Origin: Clostridium sp. 28_12
GTDB taxonomy: Bacteria; Bacillota; Clostridia; TANB77; CAG-508
Assembly (NCBI GenBank): GCA_001916055.1
Contig: MNRR01000024.1
Coordinates: forward strand, 16,257-53,484
Direction: 5' to 3'
DNA length: 37,228 bases
Shown here: one piece after another, positions 9,747 to 16,322 of the stretch
Position numbering within the stretch: position 1 is the stretch's first letter
Layout of the letters: every line of letters begins with the position of its first letter
The notes under the pieces: generated by a model
Told to the model about the DNA's origin: nothing
What the model saw: only the letters and a program-made list of their open reading frames with translations
Databases searched by the model: none
Made by a program: the position numbers and the translations under genes

Positions 9747-10064
9747 CTAAAACATATCAGCAAAATAATTTAATATAATCCAGGCTAAAGCTCCTAAAAT
9801 CATTAAGGTTGATATTATTATGATTTTTACTTTTTTGGTTATCTTTTTACTAATAATGACAACTAATCCTATAACAAATAAAATTATTGGTACTATAAAT
9901 TTTTCTATACTAAAAGCTTTTTCTATAGGAGTTTCGATTCCATATGCTGTCTGAATTCCGTAGTCTGTTTGAATATCATAAGGCGATAAGGCAAAAACCT
10001 TCGAAATCATACTAAGAAAAAATACTTGAATAGAAACTAATATCTTTTTAATTCTACTTTTCAT
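9747..10064 (-). CDS. Small membrane protein with three tandem YxI(Q/E)Tx hexapeptides, putative radical SAM substrate
   Basis: A 105-residue protein starting 2 bases after the radical SAM stop codon; its GGGGG ribosome site is formed by that gene's last codons, so expression is coupled. It has a basic start and hydrophobic signal segment (likely cut after VFA, residue 25), a short exposed stretch with three hexapeptides YDIQTD, YGIQTA, YGIETP (residues 29-46), then two strong membrane helices (about 56-75 and 83-101) around a basic turn. The three repeats use different synonymous codons (TAT/TAC/TAT, CAA/CAG), which suggests selection on the peptide rather than recent DNA duplication. I do not recognise a named family. 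Pairing with a SPASM-type radical SAM enzyme suggests the repeat is the modified target; this is inference. Confidence 0.75.
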   Translation of the reverse strand: MKSRIKKILVSIQVFFLSMISKVFALSPYDIQTDYGIQTAYGIETPIEKAFSIEKFIVPIILFVIGLVVIISKKITKKVKIIIISTLMILGALAWIILNYFADMF

Positions 10065-10066
10065 AA

Positions 10067-11155
10067 CTATTTTCCCCCTAACATTTTATTTATACAGATT
10101 TTGGGTCTGCTATTATCAAAATCCCATGTATGCAAAGAATCTCCTAAGCAATATTTCCACTCCTTACATTGCTCGCATTCCTTACATTTAAATTTATTCT
10201 CATCTCTAAACCATTTAAATTTATTTTCCCATACATCTATAAAATCATCTCTTCTAACATTTCCTTGCACAAGCTCTTTTCTTCTTTCAACACTTGGACA
10301 TACATAAATGTCACCATTATATAAAATACTAGCTGTTGTAAATCCTGCTACACAGAAAAACATATGCTGTCTTACTTCTTTTTCAAACTTCATTCCTAAA
10401 AAATGATTACAACCATATTTTATATCAAATTTCGAAATTTTTCTTTTACTGCTTATGAAAGTTAATAGCCTTTCATAGTCCTCTTTTTTCAATAGTAAAT
10501 CTTCATTTTCATTTGCTCTTCCGATTGGTTCGATACTTAATATTCTCCACGAATTAATACTCAAATCCTGTATTACAGAATATAATTTTTCCAATTCATT
10601 AATATTAGACTTATTGATAACAGTAGTAATTTGCAACCAATCTAAAAAATTAGCTTTTTTTAGTTTTTCAACATTTTTAATTATTCTTTCATATGAATTT
10701 GGAACTCCTCTAAATTCATTGTGAGTATCTCTTAAACCATCTACGCTAATTGAGATTGTTTCCATTCCTGACGATTTCATCTTTTCTATTATTTCATCAT
10801 TTATTTGTATTCCATTAGTAGTCATTCCCCAATGAAATCCTAATTTCTTAGCATAAGTCATTACTTCAAATAAATCTTTGCGAAGTAATGGTTCTCCACC
10901 AGTAACATTAATTAAAATTTCATCTGCACAATATCTTTTTGCAATACTATTAAATGTATCTTTTATTTCTTGAGTTGTTAATTCTTGATCTATATTTACA
11001 TGTTCTCCTGCTCTACTTCCACAATGCTTACATTTAGCATTACATCTTAATGTAGTTTCCCAAAACAAATTATATAATTTGGGTTTTTGTGCTAATAACT
11101 GTTTATTTCTATATGCAACTTCTGCTTCTCCATACTTTATAACTTCTTTTATCAT
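10067..11155 (-). CDS. Radical SAM/SPASM domain protein, putative peptide-modifying enzyme
   Basis: A 362-residue radical S-adenosylmethionine enzyme. The [4Fe-4S]/SAM motif CxxxCxxC is at Cys38, Cys42, Cys45 (LRCNAKCKHC), followed by the VTGGEPLLR glycine motif and the SISVDGL strand typical of the partial TIM barrel. The C-terminus is a SPASM region rich in cysteine (YVCPS, CKECEQC, WKYCLGD, PKICI) for auxiliary iron-sulfur clusters. This architecture is shared with enzymes that mature ribosomally made peptides and with the group found beside lipoproteins in Bacteroidetes (rSAM_w_lipo). Here the immediate downstream partner is a tiny membrane protein with a tyrosine-containing hexapeptide repeat, overlapping in translation signals. 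No transporter or protease gene lies nearby. The enzyme class is clear; the reaction is not. Confidence 0.9.
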   Translation of the reverse strand: MIKEVIKYGEAEVAYRNKQLLAQKPKLYNLFWETTLRCNAKCKHCGSRAGEHVNIDQELTTQEIKDTFNSIAKRYCADEILINVTGGEPLLRKDLFEVMTYAKKLGFHWGMTTNGIQINDEIIEKMKSSGMETISISVDGLRDTHNEFRGVPNSYERIIKNVEKLKKANFLDWLQITTVINKSNINELEKLYSVIQDLSINSWRILSIEPIGRANENEDLLLKKEDYERLLTFISSKRKISKFDIKYGCNHFLGMKFEKEVRQHMFFCVAGFTTASILYNGDIYVCPSVERRKELVQGNVRRDDFIDVWENKFKWFRDENKFKCKECEQCKEWKYCLGDSLHTWDFDNSRPKICINKMLGGK

Positions 11156-11188
11156 AATTTTTCTCTCTTTTTCATTTTTAATAACTAT

Positions 11189-11689
11189 CTATATTATAGC
11201 ACATAAAATTTTATTTTTGTATAGTTTTCTATTTTTAGTTTTCATCTGGTGCGACGATTTAATTTTTGAGCCAACTTCATAATGTGTTTTATTGGCTGCT
11301 GATTCAGTTTGTATGTTATCTCGTTTTAATCTCGATTCAGTTTGTGTAATACGAAATAAATTTGCAGCAAGTTCTTCACTTCCCATATTATCTAAAATAT
11401 CTTCTCTATATCGTAGACCTTTTCTTTTGGCTATGTCATCAGCAGTTTTTCCATTATATAATCCTTTATATCCTGCATTATGAAATTTATCAAAGTTTTT
11501 TATTCCTGCGTTTTTGGCGGCTTGGTTAAGTGAATAATTTCCTTTTCTTGTTAGATTTCTTTGGTAAAATCTTTTTTCATCTTCTGTTAACATACAGTAT
11601 TCTTTTTCTGTAAGTTCTTGTTTTCTGGTTTGAATTGCAAAATATGTTTGGGTAAGAGCAATGACTTTTTTTCGGCTATCACCATTTTG
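11189..11689 (-). pseudogene. dinD: C-terminal remnant of DinD (DNA-damage-inducible protein D)
   Basis: Reading leftward, the sequence encodes QNGDSRKKVIALTQTYFAIQ, then NLFRITQTE and ANKTHYEVG, which match the C-terminal half of DinD/BRO-type proteins; that family is normally about 280 residues. The N-terminal half is absent: homology begins at the QNGD codons (11689) exactly where an inverted copy of those bases appears (ACCATTTTG 11681-11689, CAAAATGGT 11700-11708). Near the C-terminus the frame is also broken: after VGSKIKSS a different frame carries an APDEN-like tail interrupted by stops. A 134-residue piece (ATG at 11593) could still be translated but would lack the N-terminal half. 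In E. coli DinD is an SOS protein that inhibits RecA; here it is surely inactive. Confidence 0.8.
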
Positions 11690-11857
11690 TCGGCGTCGGC
11701 AAAATGGTCAAATTTTGGTGCCGTTAACGTAGTTATCTACAATTTTTTTGATTCTCATAACTATTGATACAAATATCAATTAATCCATATATATACTAAA
11801 GGGATTTTTTAAAAAGCAAGAAAATTAATTTAAAAACGAATTTTTGTTCTTTTTATA

Positions 11858-11886
11858 TTGATATATTTTAAATTGTATGCTATACT
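11858..11886 (+). promoter_or_regulatory. Consensus promoter for the small hydrophobic peptide mRNA
   Basis: TTGATA (11858-11863), 17-base spacer, TATACT (11881-11886). Transcription should start near 11892-11894, at the sequence ATAGGAAATGAA. Confidence 0.85.
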
Positions 11887-11915
11887 AGTTCACATAGGAA
11901 ATGAACATAGTAGTA

Positions 11916-11970
11916 GATATGTGTTGCCACTGCACTCGATAACTTTTGTTATCAGAAAGTGAGGTGGTGT
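11916..11970 (+). promoter_or_regulatory. Leader hairpin that hides the toxin ribosome site
   Basis: CCACTGCACT upstream can pair (one mismatch, one wobble) with AGTGAGGTGG, which contains the ribosome site, and GATAAC/GTTATC forms an inner stem with a TTTT loop. Translation would be low unless the hairpin is opened. The leader also holds ATGTGTTG, complementary to CAACACAT in the terminator. Confidence 0.6.
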
Positions 11971-11972
11971 TT

Positions 11973-12086
11973 ATGAGTTTTATACTATTTTTATTAATAG
12001 CCTTAATGGCTTCTACAACAATAAACGTAACCTTATTAACGATTTTATACATAAAATATGTAAATTCAATTATAGATAAGGAATAA
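11973..12086 (+). CDS. 37-residue hydrophobic peptide, candidate type I toxin
   Basis: A short gene (MSFILFLLIALMASTTINVT..., ending in IIDKE) encoding one membrane helix with a short polar tail, preceded by GAGGTGG five bases before ATG. It has its own consensus promoter, an 80-base structured leader that masks the ribosome site, and a terminator just after the stop. A second consensus promoter on the opposite strand (12186-12214) fires toward it and would make an antisense RNA ending in the same hairpin. This layout (small membrane peptide, masked ribosome site, convergent overlapping RNA at the 3' end) is that of type I toxin-antitoxin pairs such as TxpA/RatA and those of Clostridioides difficile. 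I see no clear sequence match to a named toxin family. The high-AT flanks and adjacent dinD remnant fit an accessory locus. Confidence 0.7.
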   Translation: MSFILFLLIALMASTTINVTLLTILYIKYVNSIIDKE

Positions 12087-12179
12087 AAATAACAACACAT
12101 TCCACTATGCCAATATTGCGAATGTGTTGCTATATTTTTATGTAGTGGTAACCGCATTCACTGCGGTTATTCATTTCCT
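12085..12179 (-). ncRNA. Candidate antisense RNA antitoxin
   Basis: Predicted transcript of about 95 bases reading leftward from about 12179 after the promoter at 12186-12214. It starts with TAGGAAATGAA, almost the same first bases as the sense mRNA. It then forms a 6-bp hairpin (AACCGC/GCGGTT, loop AGTGAAT) and ends at the shared terminator stem followed on this strand by TTATTTTTATT. It would overlap the sense mRNA by roughly 50 bases at the 3' end, including the toxin stop codon. Exact ends are inferred from promoter and hairpin positions. Confidence 0.6.
12093..12139. terminator. Bidirectional terminator shared by toxin mRNA and antisense RNA
   Basis: CAACACATTC (12093-12102) and GAATGTGTTG (12120-12129) form a 10-bp perfect stem. 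T-rich tails lie on both sides: CTATATTTTT on the plus strand, TTATTTTTATT on the minus strand. Confidence 0.8.
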
Positions 12180-12185
12180 ATACTT

Positions 12186-12214
12186 ATTATACACAGATAT
12201 TAAAAAAAAGTCAA
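12186..12214 (-). promoter_or_regulatory. Consensus antisense promoter
   Basis: On the minus strand TTGACT (12214-12209), 17 bases, TATAAT (12191-12186). It points at the toxin gene; the start falls near 12179. Confidence 0.85.
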
Positions 12215-12237
12215 TTATAATTTTTGGGGTACTCAAA

Positions 12238-12348
12238 GTGGGACTATACAACCCGCGTCGGAAAAATAATCCACAGGATTATTTTTGCCTTCGTTTCGGC
12301 AGGCCCCAGACCAGCGCGAAACTCGGCAACCTCCTTTTCGAGTCCCAC
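12238..12348. repeat. 111-bp GC-rich tRNA-like element with 8-bp terminal inverted repeats
   Basis: The stretch begins GTGGGACT and ends AGTCCCAC, perfect inverted 8-mers, and is much richer in G+C than its surroundings. Both ends resemble T-arm sequence of the neighbouring tRNA-Leu: CAAAGTGGGACT is shared with the tRNA gene (12234-12245 and 12403-12414), and TTCGAGTCCCAC at the right end equals the T-loop read on the other strand. Inside is an 11-bp perfect hairpin, AAAAATAATCC/GGATTATTTTT with loop ACA. A decayed right end lies at 9654-9685. It may be a small non-coding mobile or tRNA-derived element. Open frames through it are not convincing genes. Confidence 0.55.
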
Positions 12349-12368
12349 AGTCATATTTAAAATAAAAA

Positions 12369-12388
12369 AATGTAGCTTTTGCTACATT
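12369..12388 (-). terminator. Terminator of tRNA-Leu
   Basis: TGTAGC (12371-12376), loop TTTT, GCTACA (12381-12386); on the minus strand the stem is followed by a run of seven T. Confidence 0.8.
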
Positions 12389-12395
12389 TTTATTC

Positions 12396-12478
12396 TGGTG
12401 CCCAAAGTGGGACTCGAACCCACATGGTTTCCCGCACGATTTTGAGTCGTGTGCGTCTGCCAGTTCCGCCATTCGGGC
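12396..12478 (-). tRNA. tRNA-Leu (anticodon CAA)
   Basis: 83 bases including an encoded CCA end. The acceptor stem GCCCGAA pairs with TTTGGGC, the anticodon loop is CTCAAAA within the CACGA/TCGTG stem, a long variable arm of class II type is present, and the T-arm reads GTGGGTTCGAGTCCCAC. Decodes UUG. Confidence 0.95.
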
Positions 12479-12559
12479 ATTTTTGTTTACTTCATGCGTA
12501 ATTTTTTTCTGATTCTTAACATCTTAAATATCTTAACACAAATTTAATTTTTTGTCTAG

Positions 12560-12607
12560 TCCCAAAATGCATTTTCTATTGACTATTTGGGAAAATTAAT
12601 GTATGAT
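12560..12607 (+). promoter_or_regulatory. clpE promoter with an inverted repeat between the core boxes
   Basis: TTGACT (12579-12584), 17 bases, TATGAT (12602-12607). TCCCAAA (12560-12566) and TTTGGGA (12586-12592) flank the -35 box and form a possible repressor site. It does not match the CtsR or CIRCE consensus well. Confidence 0.6.
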
Positions 12608-12645
12608 ATATAATATTAAATTAAAGAAAAGAGGAAAATTAATAT

Positions 12646-15030
12646 ATGATATGTTCAGATTGCAATAAGAATAATGCGGAAATCTTTATAAATAGAATAG
12701 AAAATGGAGTATCATCTATGGAAGGCCTTTGTAGAGAATGTGCTAAAAAAAGAGGCATCGATGTTCCTGATAAGCCATTAAGTAAAAATGAAAATAATAA
12801 TAATAATCAAAATGGCAATAATAATATGCCACCATTGAATAATATAGATATGTCAGTTATGTCAAAACAATTAGAAGGATTATTTAAAGATTTGTCTTCA
12901 AATTTGAAAATTGAAAATATAGAAGGAATGGAAGATTTTAATCCTGATGATATGGAAGAATATGATGACGAAGAGGGGGAAGAAAATGGAGGAAATCCAT
13001 TAGGAATTCCAATTGGGTCAATTTTTGCAAGTATAGTTCCAGGAAGAAAAGTTAATGGCGAAGAAGAGGCTAACGGAAGTGGGAGACAAAAAGTTAAAGT
13101 GGAAAAAAAGCCTGCTAATAAAAAGAAAAAATATCTAGATACTTATGGAACTAACCTTACACAAAAAGCTAAAAATAATGAATTAGACATGGTTATTGGA
13201 CGTGATAAAGAAATACAAAGAGTCATACAAATTTTAAATAGACGTACAAAAAATAATCCGTGTTTAATTGGAGAACCAGGAGTCGGAAAAACTGCAATAG
13301 CACAAGGTCTAGCAATAAAAATTGCAAATAATAATGTACCTGCAAAGCTATTAAATAAAGAAGTATACTTGTTAGATATGACATCTGTAGTGGCTGGAAC
13401 ACAATTCAGAGGACAATTCGAAGCACGTATGAAGGGAATAATCGAAGAATGTAAAGCGTTTAGAAATATTATTTTAGTAATAGATGAAATTCATAATATC
13501 ATTGGTGCAGGAGATGGAGAACATTCAATGAACGCTGCTAATATTTTAAAACCATCATTATCAAATGGAGAAATTCAATTAATAGGAACAACAACATTAA
13601 AAGAATATAGAAAATATATAGAAAAAGATTCTGCACTAGAAAGAAGATTTCAACAAGTATTGGTTGAAGAACCAAATGTTGATGAATCAATAAAAATTCT
13701 TGAAGGAATAAAAAAATATTATGAAGAATATCATAAAGTAAAGATTTCTAATGATATAATTAAACAAACTGTTGTGATGTCAGAAAAATATATACATGAT
13801 AGATTTTTGCCAGACAAAGCAATTGATATACTTGATGAAGCATGTTCAAGAATTAACTTAGAAAATAAGGAATTATTCAGATTAGAAATGTTAAAACAAG
13901 AATTAGCACAAGTTCAAGCGCAAAAAGAAGATGCAGCACAAGCAGATTCAACAGAAGATTATCAAAAAGCAGCAGACTTAAAAACAAAGGAATGCAGACT
14001 AATTGAAGAAATCGACCAATTAAATAGTACAATTCAATTAAAAAATCTTACTACACAAGATATTGCACAAGTAATTGAAAGTTGGACTAAAATTCCAGTT
14101 AAAAAAATTACAGAAGCAGAAACACAAAAATTATTAAACCTAGAAACAAATCTTCATACTAGAGTTATAGGTCAAGATAAGGCAGTAAGTGCAGTTTCTC
14201 GTGCAATAAGAAGAAATCGTGCAGGATTACAAAGCACAAAAAGACCACCTTCATTCATATTTGTTGGTCCAACAGGTGTAGGAAAAACAGAATTAGCAAA
14301 AAGCTTAGCATATGAAATGTTTGGCTCAGAAGACTCAATAATTAGAGTTGATATGTCTGAATATATGGAAAGTCATTCAACTGCAAAATTAATAGGTGCA
14401 CCTCCAGGATATGTTGGATATGATGATGCAGGACAATTAACAGAAAAAGTAAAAAGAAAACCATATTCAATAATACTATTTGATGAAATTGAAAAAGCAC
14501 ATCCTGATGTATTTAATATATTACTTCAAGTGCTTGATGATGGCAAACTTACAGATTCACAAGGAAATACAGTAAGTTTTCAAAATACAATAATAATAAT
14601 GACATCAAATGCAGGTTCAAATTTAAATAATAATTCAATTGGATTTGCTAAACAAACAGTAGATACAAGCAAAATAGAAGAAAATCTAAAACAAGTATTT
14701 AGACCAGAATTTTTAAACAGAATTGACGAAATAATTGTATTTGATTCATTAACAAAACCAGAATTAATACAAATTGTTGATTTAATGCTTAAAGATACTA
14801 AAAAAGCATTAGCAGAAAAAAATATGTCATTAACAGTTTCAGATACTGCAAAAGGATTTATACTTGAAAAAGGAACAAACTTAAAATTCGGTGCTCGTCC
14901 ATTAAGAAGAGCAATTCAAAGATATGTTGAAGATGAAATATCTGAAATGATTTTAAGAAATGAAGTACATGATGGACAAAACATTACAGTAGACTTTGAA
15001 AATGATAACTTAAAGTTTGATGTAAAATAG
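12646..15030 (+). CDS. clpE: ClpE-type ATP-dependent Clp protease ATPase
   Basis: A 794-residue Hsp100 unfoldase that feeds proteins to ClpP in the cytoplasm. It begins with a zinc finger, Cys3/Cys6 and Cys29/Cys32 (CSDC...CREC), instead of the double Clp-N domain of ClpC; this is the mark of ClpE. A low-complexity Asn/Glu-rich linker (about 45-150) follows. The first AAA+ module has Walker A GEPGVGKT at residue 209 and Walker B VIDEIHN; a UVR-like coiled region (DYQKAADLKTKE) connects to the second AAA+ module with Walker A GPTGVGKT at 541 and LFDEIEKAHPD, then the ClpB D2-small domain. Length and motifs are intact. The start at 12646 follows AGAGG. pgsA follows after 20 bases. ClpE is usually heat- or stress-induced; an inverted repeat in the promoter hints at repression. 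Confidence 0.93.
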   Translation: MICSDCNKNNAEIFINRIENGVSSMEGLCRECAKKRGIDVPDKPLSKNENNNNNQNGNNNMPPLNNIDMSVMSKQLEGLFKDLSSNLKIENIEGMEDFNPDDMEEYDDEEGEENGGNPLGIPIGSIFASIVPGRKVNGEEEANGSGRQKVKVEKKPANKKKKYLDTYGTNLTQKAKNNELDMVIGRDKEIQRVIQILNRRTKNNPCLIGEPGVGKTAIAQGLAIKIANNNVPAKLLNKEVYLLDMTSVVAGTQFRGQFEARMKGIIEECKAFRNIILVIDEIHNIIGAGDGEHSMNAANILKPSLSNGEIQLIGTTTLKEYRKYIEKDSALERRFQQVLVEEPNVDESIKILEGIKKYYEEYHKVKISNDIIKQTVVMSEKYIHDRFLPDKAIDILDEACSRINLENKELFRLEMLKQELAQVQAQKEDAAQADSTEDYQKAADLKTKECRLIEEIDQLNSTIQLKNLTTQDIAQVIESWTKIPVKKITEAETQKLLNLETNLHTRVIGQDKAVSAVSRAIRRNRAGLQSTKRPPSFIFVGPTGVGKTELAKSLAYEMFGSEDSIIRVDMSEYMESHSTAKLIGAPPGYVGYDDAGQLTEKVKRKPYSIILFDEIEKAHPDVFNILLQVLDDGKLTDSQGNTVSFQNTIIIMTSNAGSNLNNNSIGFAKQTVDTSKIEENLKQVFRPEFLNRIDEIIVFDSLTKPELIQIVDLMLKDTKKALAEKNMSLTVSDTAKGFILEKGTNLKFGARPLRRAIQRYVEDEISEMILRNEVHDGQNITVDFENDNLKFDVK

Positions 15031-15050
15031 TCTTGAAAGGAAAAAAATAA

Positions 15051-15593
15051 ATGAAAAAAGAAAATATACCAAATATCCTAACAATTATACGTTTTATATT
15101 AATACCATTTATTTTTACATCTGTTGTAAATGAAGACTTTTTAGCAACAATAGTAATATTTACAATTTCAGCAATAACAGATATGCTAGATGGATATATT
15201 GCTAGAAAATATAATTATATTACCGATATAGGAAAGCTAATAGATCCATTAGCAGATAAACTTACACAAATGTCTTTATTATTATCTCTTGCAATATTAA
15301 AGATTTTACCTTGGTGGATATTTGCAATAGTATTTATTAAAGAATGTGTTATGATAATAGCAGCATCATTAATGTATAAAAAAGATGATGTAGTTGTGTA
15401 TAGTAAATGGTATGGAAAACTTGCAACAGTCCTATTTTACTTAGCAATAATAAGTTCATTATTAATAAACCAATTTCATTTTGAAATTTCATTAAGAGTT
15501 GATTTATATTTATACTATTTAGCAATACTTGCTACAATATTTTCGTTAATAATGTATGCGATACAATTTAAATTTAAAAAAAGTTGTCAATAG
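15051..15593 (+). CDS. pgsA: CDP-diacylglycerol-glycerol-3-phosphate 3-phosphatidyltransferase
   Basis: A 180-residue integral membrane enzyme that makes phosphatidylglycerol phosphate from CDP-diacylglycerol and glycerol 3-phosphate, the committed step to acidic phospholipids. The CDP-alcohol phosphotransferase signature DGxxARx8GxxxDxxxD is complete: Asp47-Gly48, Ala51-Arg52, Gly61, Asp65 and Asp69 (MLDGYIARKY, then IGKLIDPLAD). About five or six membrane helices surround it. Length fits PgsA better than the phosphatidylserine synthases. The gene sits 20 bases after clpE, with AAAGG before the ATG, and shares its transcript. A hairpin overlapping the stop codon (TTGTCAAT/ATTGGCAA then TTTTT, about 15582-15618) should end the unit. 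Confidence 0.93.
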   Translation: MKKENIPNILTIIRFILIPFIFTSVVNEDFLATIVIFTISAITDMLDGYIARKYNYITDIGKLIDPLADKLTQMSLLLSLAILKILPWWIFAIVFIKECVMIIAASLMYKKDDVVVYSKWYGKLATVLFYLAIISSLLINQFHFEISLRVDLYLYYLAILATIFSLIMYAIQFKFKKSCQ

Positions 15594-15618
15594 GGGATTT
15601 TCCTTATTGGCAATTTTT
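15582..15618 (+). terminator. Terminator of the clpE-pgsA unit
   Basis: AAAAAGTTGTCAAT pairs imperfectly with ATTGGCAATTTTT, with GGGGATTTTCC in the loop region. The stop codon of pgsA is inside. Confidence 0.6.
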
Positions 15619-15641
15619 AAATTGTGAAAATTGTGTGAATT

Positions 15642-15683
15642 TTAGCACTCTACTATTGACAATGCTAAAAATAGATGTATAAT
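15642..15683 (+). promoter_or_regulatory. hsp20 promoter with CIRCE (HrcA) operator
   Basis: TTAGCACTC (15642-15650), 9 bases, CAATGCTAA (15660-15668): left half perfect, right half 7 of 9 against GAGTGCTAA. The promoter TTGACA (15656-15661), 16 bases, TATAAT (15678-15683) lies within it, so HrcA binding would block RNA polymerase. Confidence 0.85.
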
Positions 15684-15714
15684 AAGATTGTAAAAAGGAA
15701 AGAGGTAATGTATT

Positions 15715-16134
15715 ATGATGATGATACCAAGAAGAAATGGAAATGGATTAGATTTTTGGGATGAGGTTTTACCTGATTCATTTTTCACAGAAAAAGAAAG
15801 TAAATTAATGAAAACCGATTTAAAAGAAAAAGACGGAAAATATTTCTTAGAAATTGATATACCAGGATATGAAAAAGAAGATATAAAAATAGAATTGCAT
15901 GATGGATATTTAACAGTATCAGCAGAAAAAAATGAAGAAAAAGAAGATAAACATGCTAAATACTTAAAGAGAGAAAGATTTTCAGGAATGTGTTCAAGAA
16001 GTTATTACGTTGGAGAGAATGTAAATGAAGAAGATATAAAAGCAAACTTCAGAAACGGTATTCTTACAATAGAATTTCCAAAAGAACCAGAAAAGAAAAT
16101 TGAAGAGAAAAAATATATTCCAATTGGAGAATAG
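15715..16134 (+). CDS. Small heat-shock protein, Hsp20/alpha-crystallin family
   Basis: A 139-residue ATP-independent holdase chaperone that keeps unfolding proteins soluble until the ATP-driven chaperones act. A short N-terminal arm (MMMIPRRNGNGLDFW) is followed by the alpha-crystallin domain (about residues 35-125: KEKDGKYFLEIDIPGYEKED, then the late ANFRNGILTIEFPK strand) and a charged tail with an IPI-type motif (KKYIPIGE) used for oligomerisation. Three ATG codons stand in line at 15715; the first is chosen for its spacing to AGAGG. It is a single-gene unit with a CIRCE operator in its promoter and a strong terminator, so it is expected to be derepressed on heat shock together with groESL. 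Confidence 0.95.
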   Translation: MMMIPRRNGNGLDFWDEVLPDSFFTEKESKLMKTDLKEKDGKYFLEIDIPGYEKEDIKIELHDGYLTVSAEKNEEKEDKHAKYLKRERFSGMCSRSYYVGENVNEEDIKANFRNGILTIEFPKEPEKKIEEKKYIPIGE

Positions 16135-16138
16135 AAAG

Positions 16139-16164
16139 GAAGCCAGAAAGAGGCTTCTTTTTTT
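16139..16164 (+). terminator. Terminator of hsp20
   Basis: GAAGCC (16139-16144), loop AGAAAGA, GGCTTC (16152-16157), then seven T. Confidence 0.9.
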
Positions 16165-16174
16165 AACTTCTGGA

Positions 16175-16203
16175 TTGACAATTAGTAACAAAAATGCTAA
16201 GAT
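16175..16203 (+). promoter_or_regulatory. Promoter ahead of the pyrG leader
   Basis: TTGACA (16175-16180), 17 bases, TAAGAT (16198-16203). The start would be at about 16210, at the foot of the leader hairpin. Confidence 0.7.
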
Positions 16204-16210
16204 AAAAAAG

Positions 16211-16259
16211 TAGATTAAAAAAAAACCGATTTTGCAGTTTTTATTTTAATCTATTTTTT
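16211..16259 (+). terminator. Leader terminator between promoter and pyrG
   Basis: TAGATTAAAA (16211-16220) pairs with TTTTAATCTA (16244-16253), extended inside by AAAAAC/GTTTTT, followed by TTTTTT. It starts at the predicted transcription start, so most transcripts would stop after about 45 bases unless relieved. Confidence 0.7.
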
Positions 16260-16322
16260 GTTTAACAAAGTAAAATATATATAAGAAATAATACTGCAAA
16301 AGAGGTAAAATAGGAGGAAAAA

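Noticed and set aside
11681..11730. Integron attC-like site at the palindrome near the dinD break
   Set aside because: The imperfect palindrome and a nearby GTTAACG are suggestive, but the paired core sites of attC are missing and there is no integrase.
11885..12157. 90-codon minus-strand frame over the toxin locus
   Set aside because: It is antisense to the 37-residue gene and both hairpins; no start signals. The non-coding antisense RNA is a better reading.
12124..12445. Two plus-strand frames of 73-78 codons in the same region
   Set aside because: They start in the toxin-locus terminator or the repeat and cross the antisense strand of the tRNA; no ribosome site.
12233..12472. Minus-strand frame of 79 codons across the repeat and tRNA-Leu
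   Set aside because: It reads through a tRNA gene and the GC-rich repeat, has no ribosome site, and is a well-known kind of artefact.
16204..16260. Bacillus-type reiterative-G attenuation of pyrG
   Set aside because: The predicted start lacks the GGG run and the stem lacks the C/U-rich partner strand that this mechanism needs.
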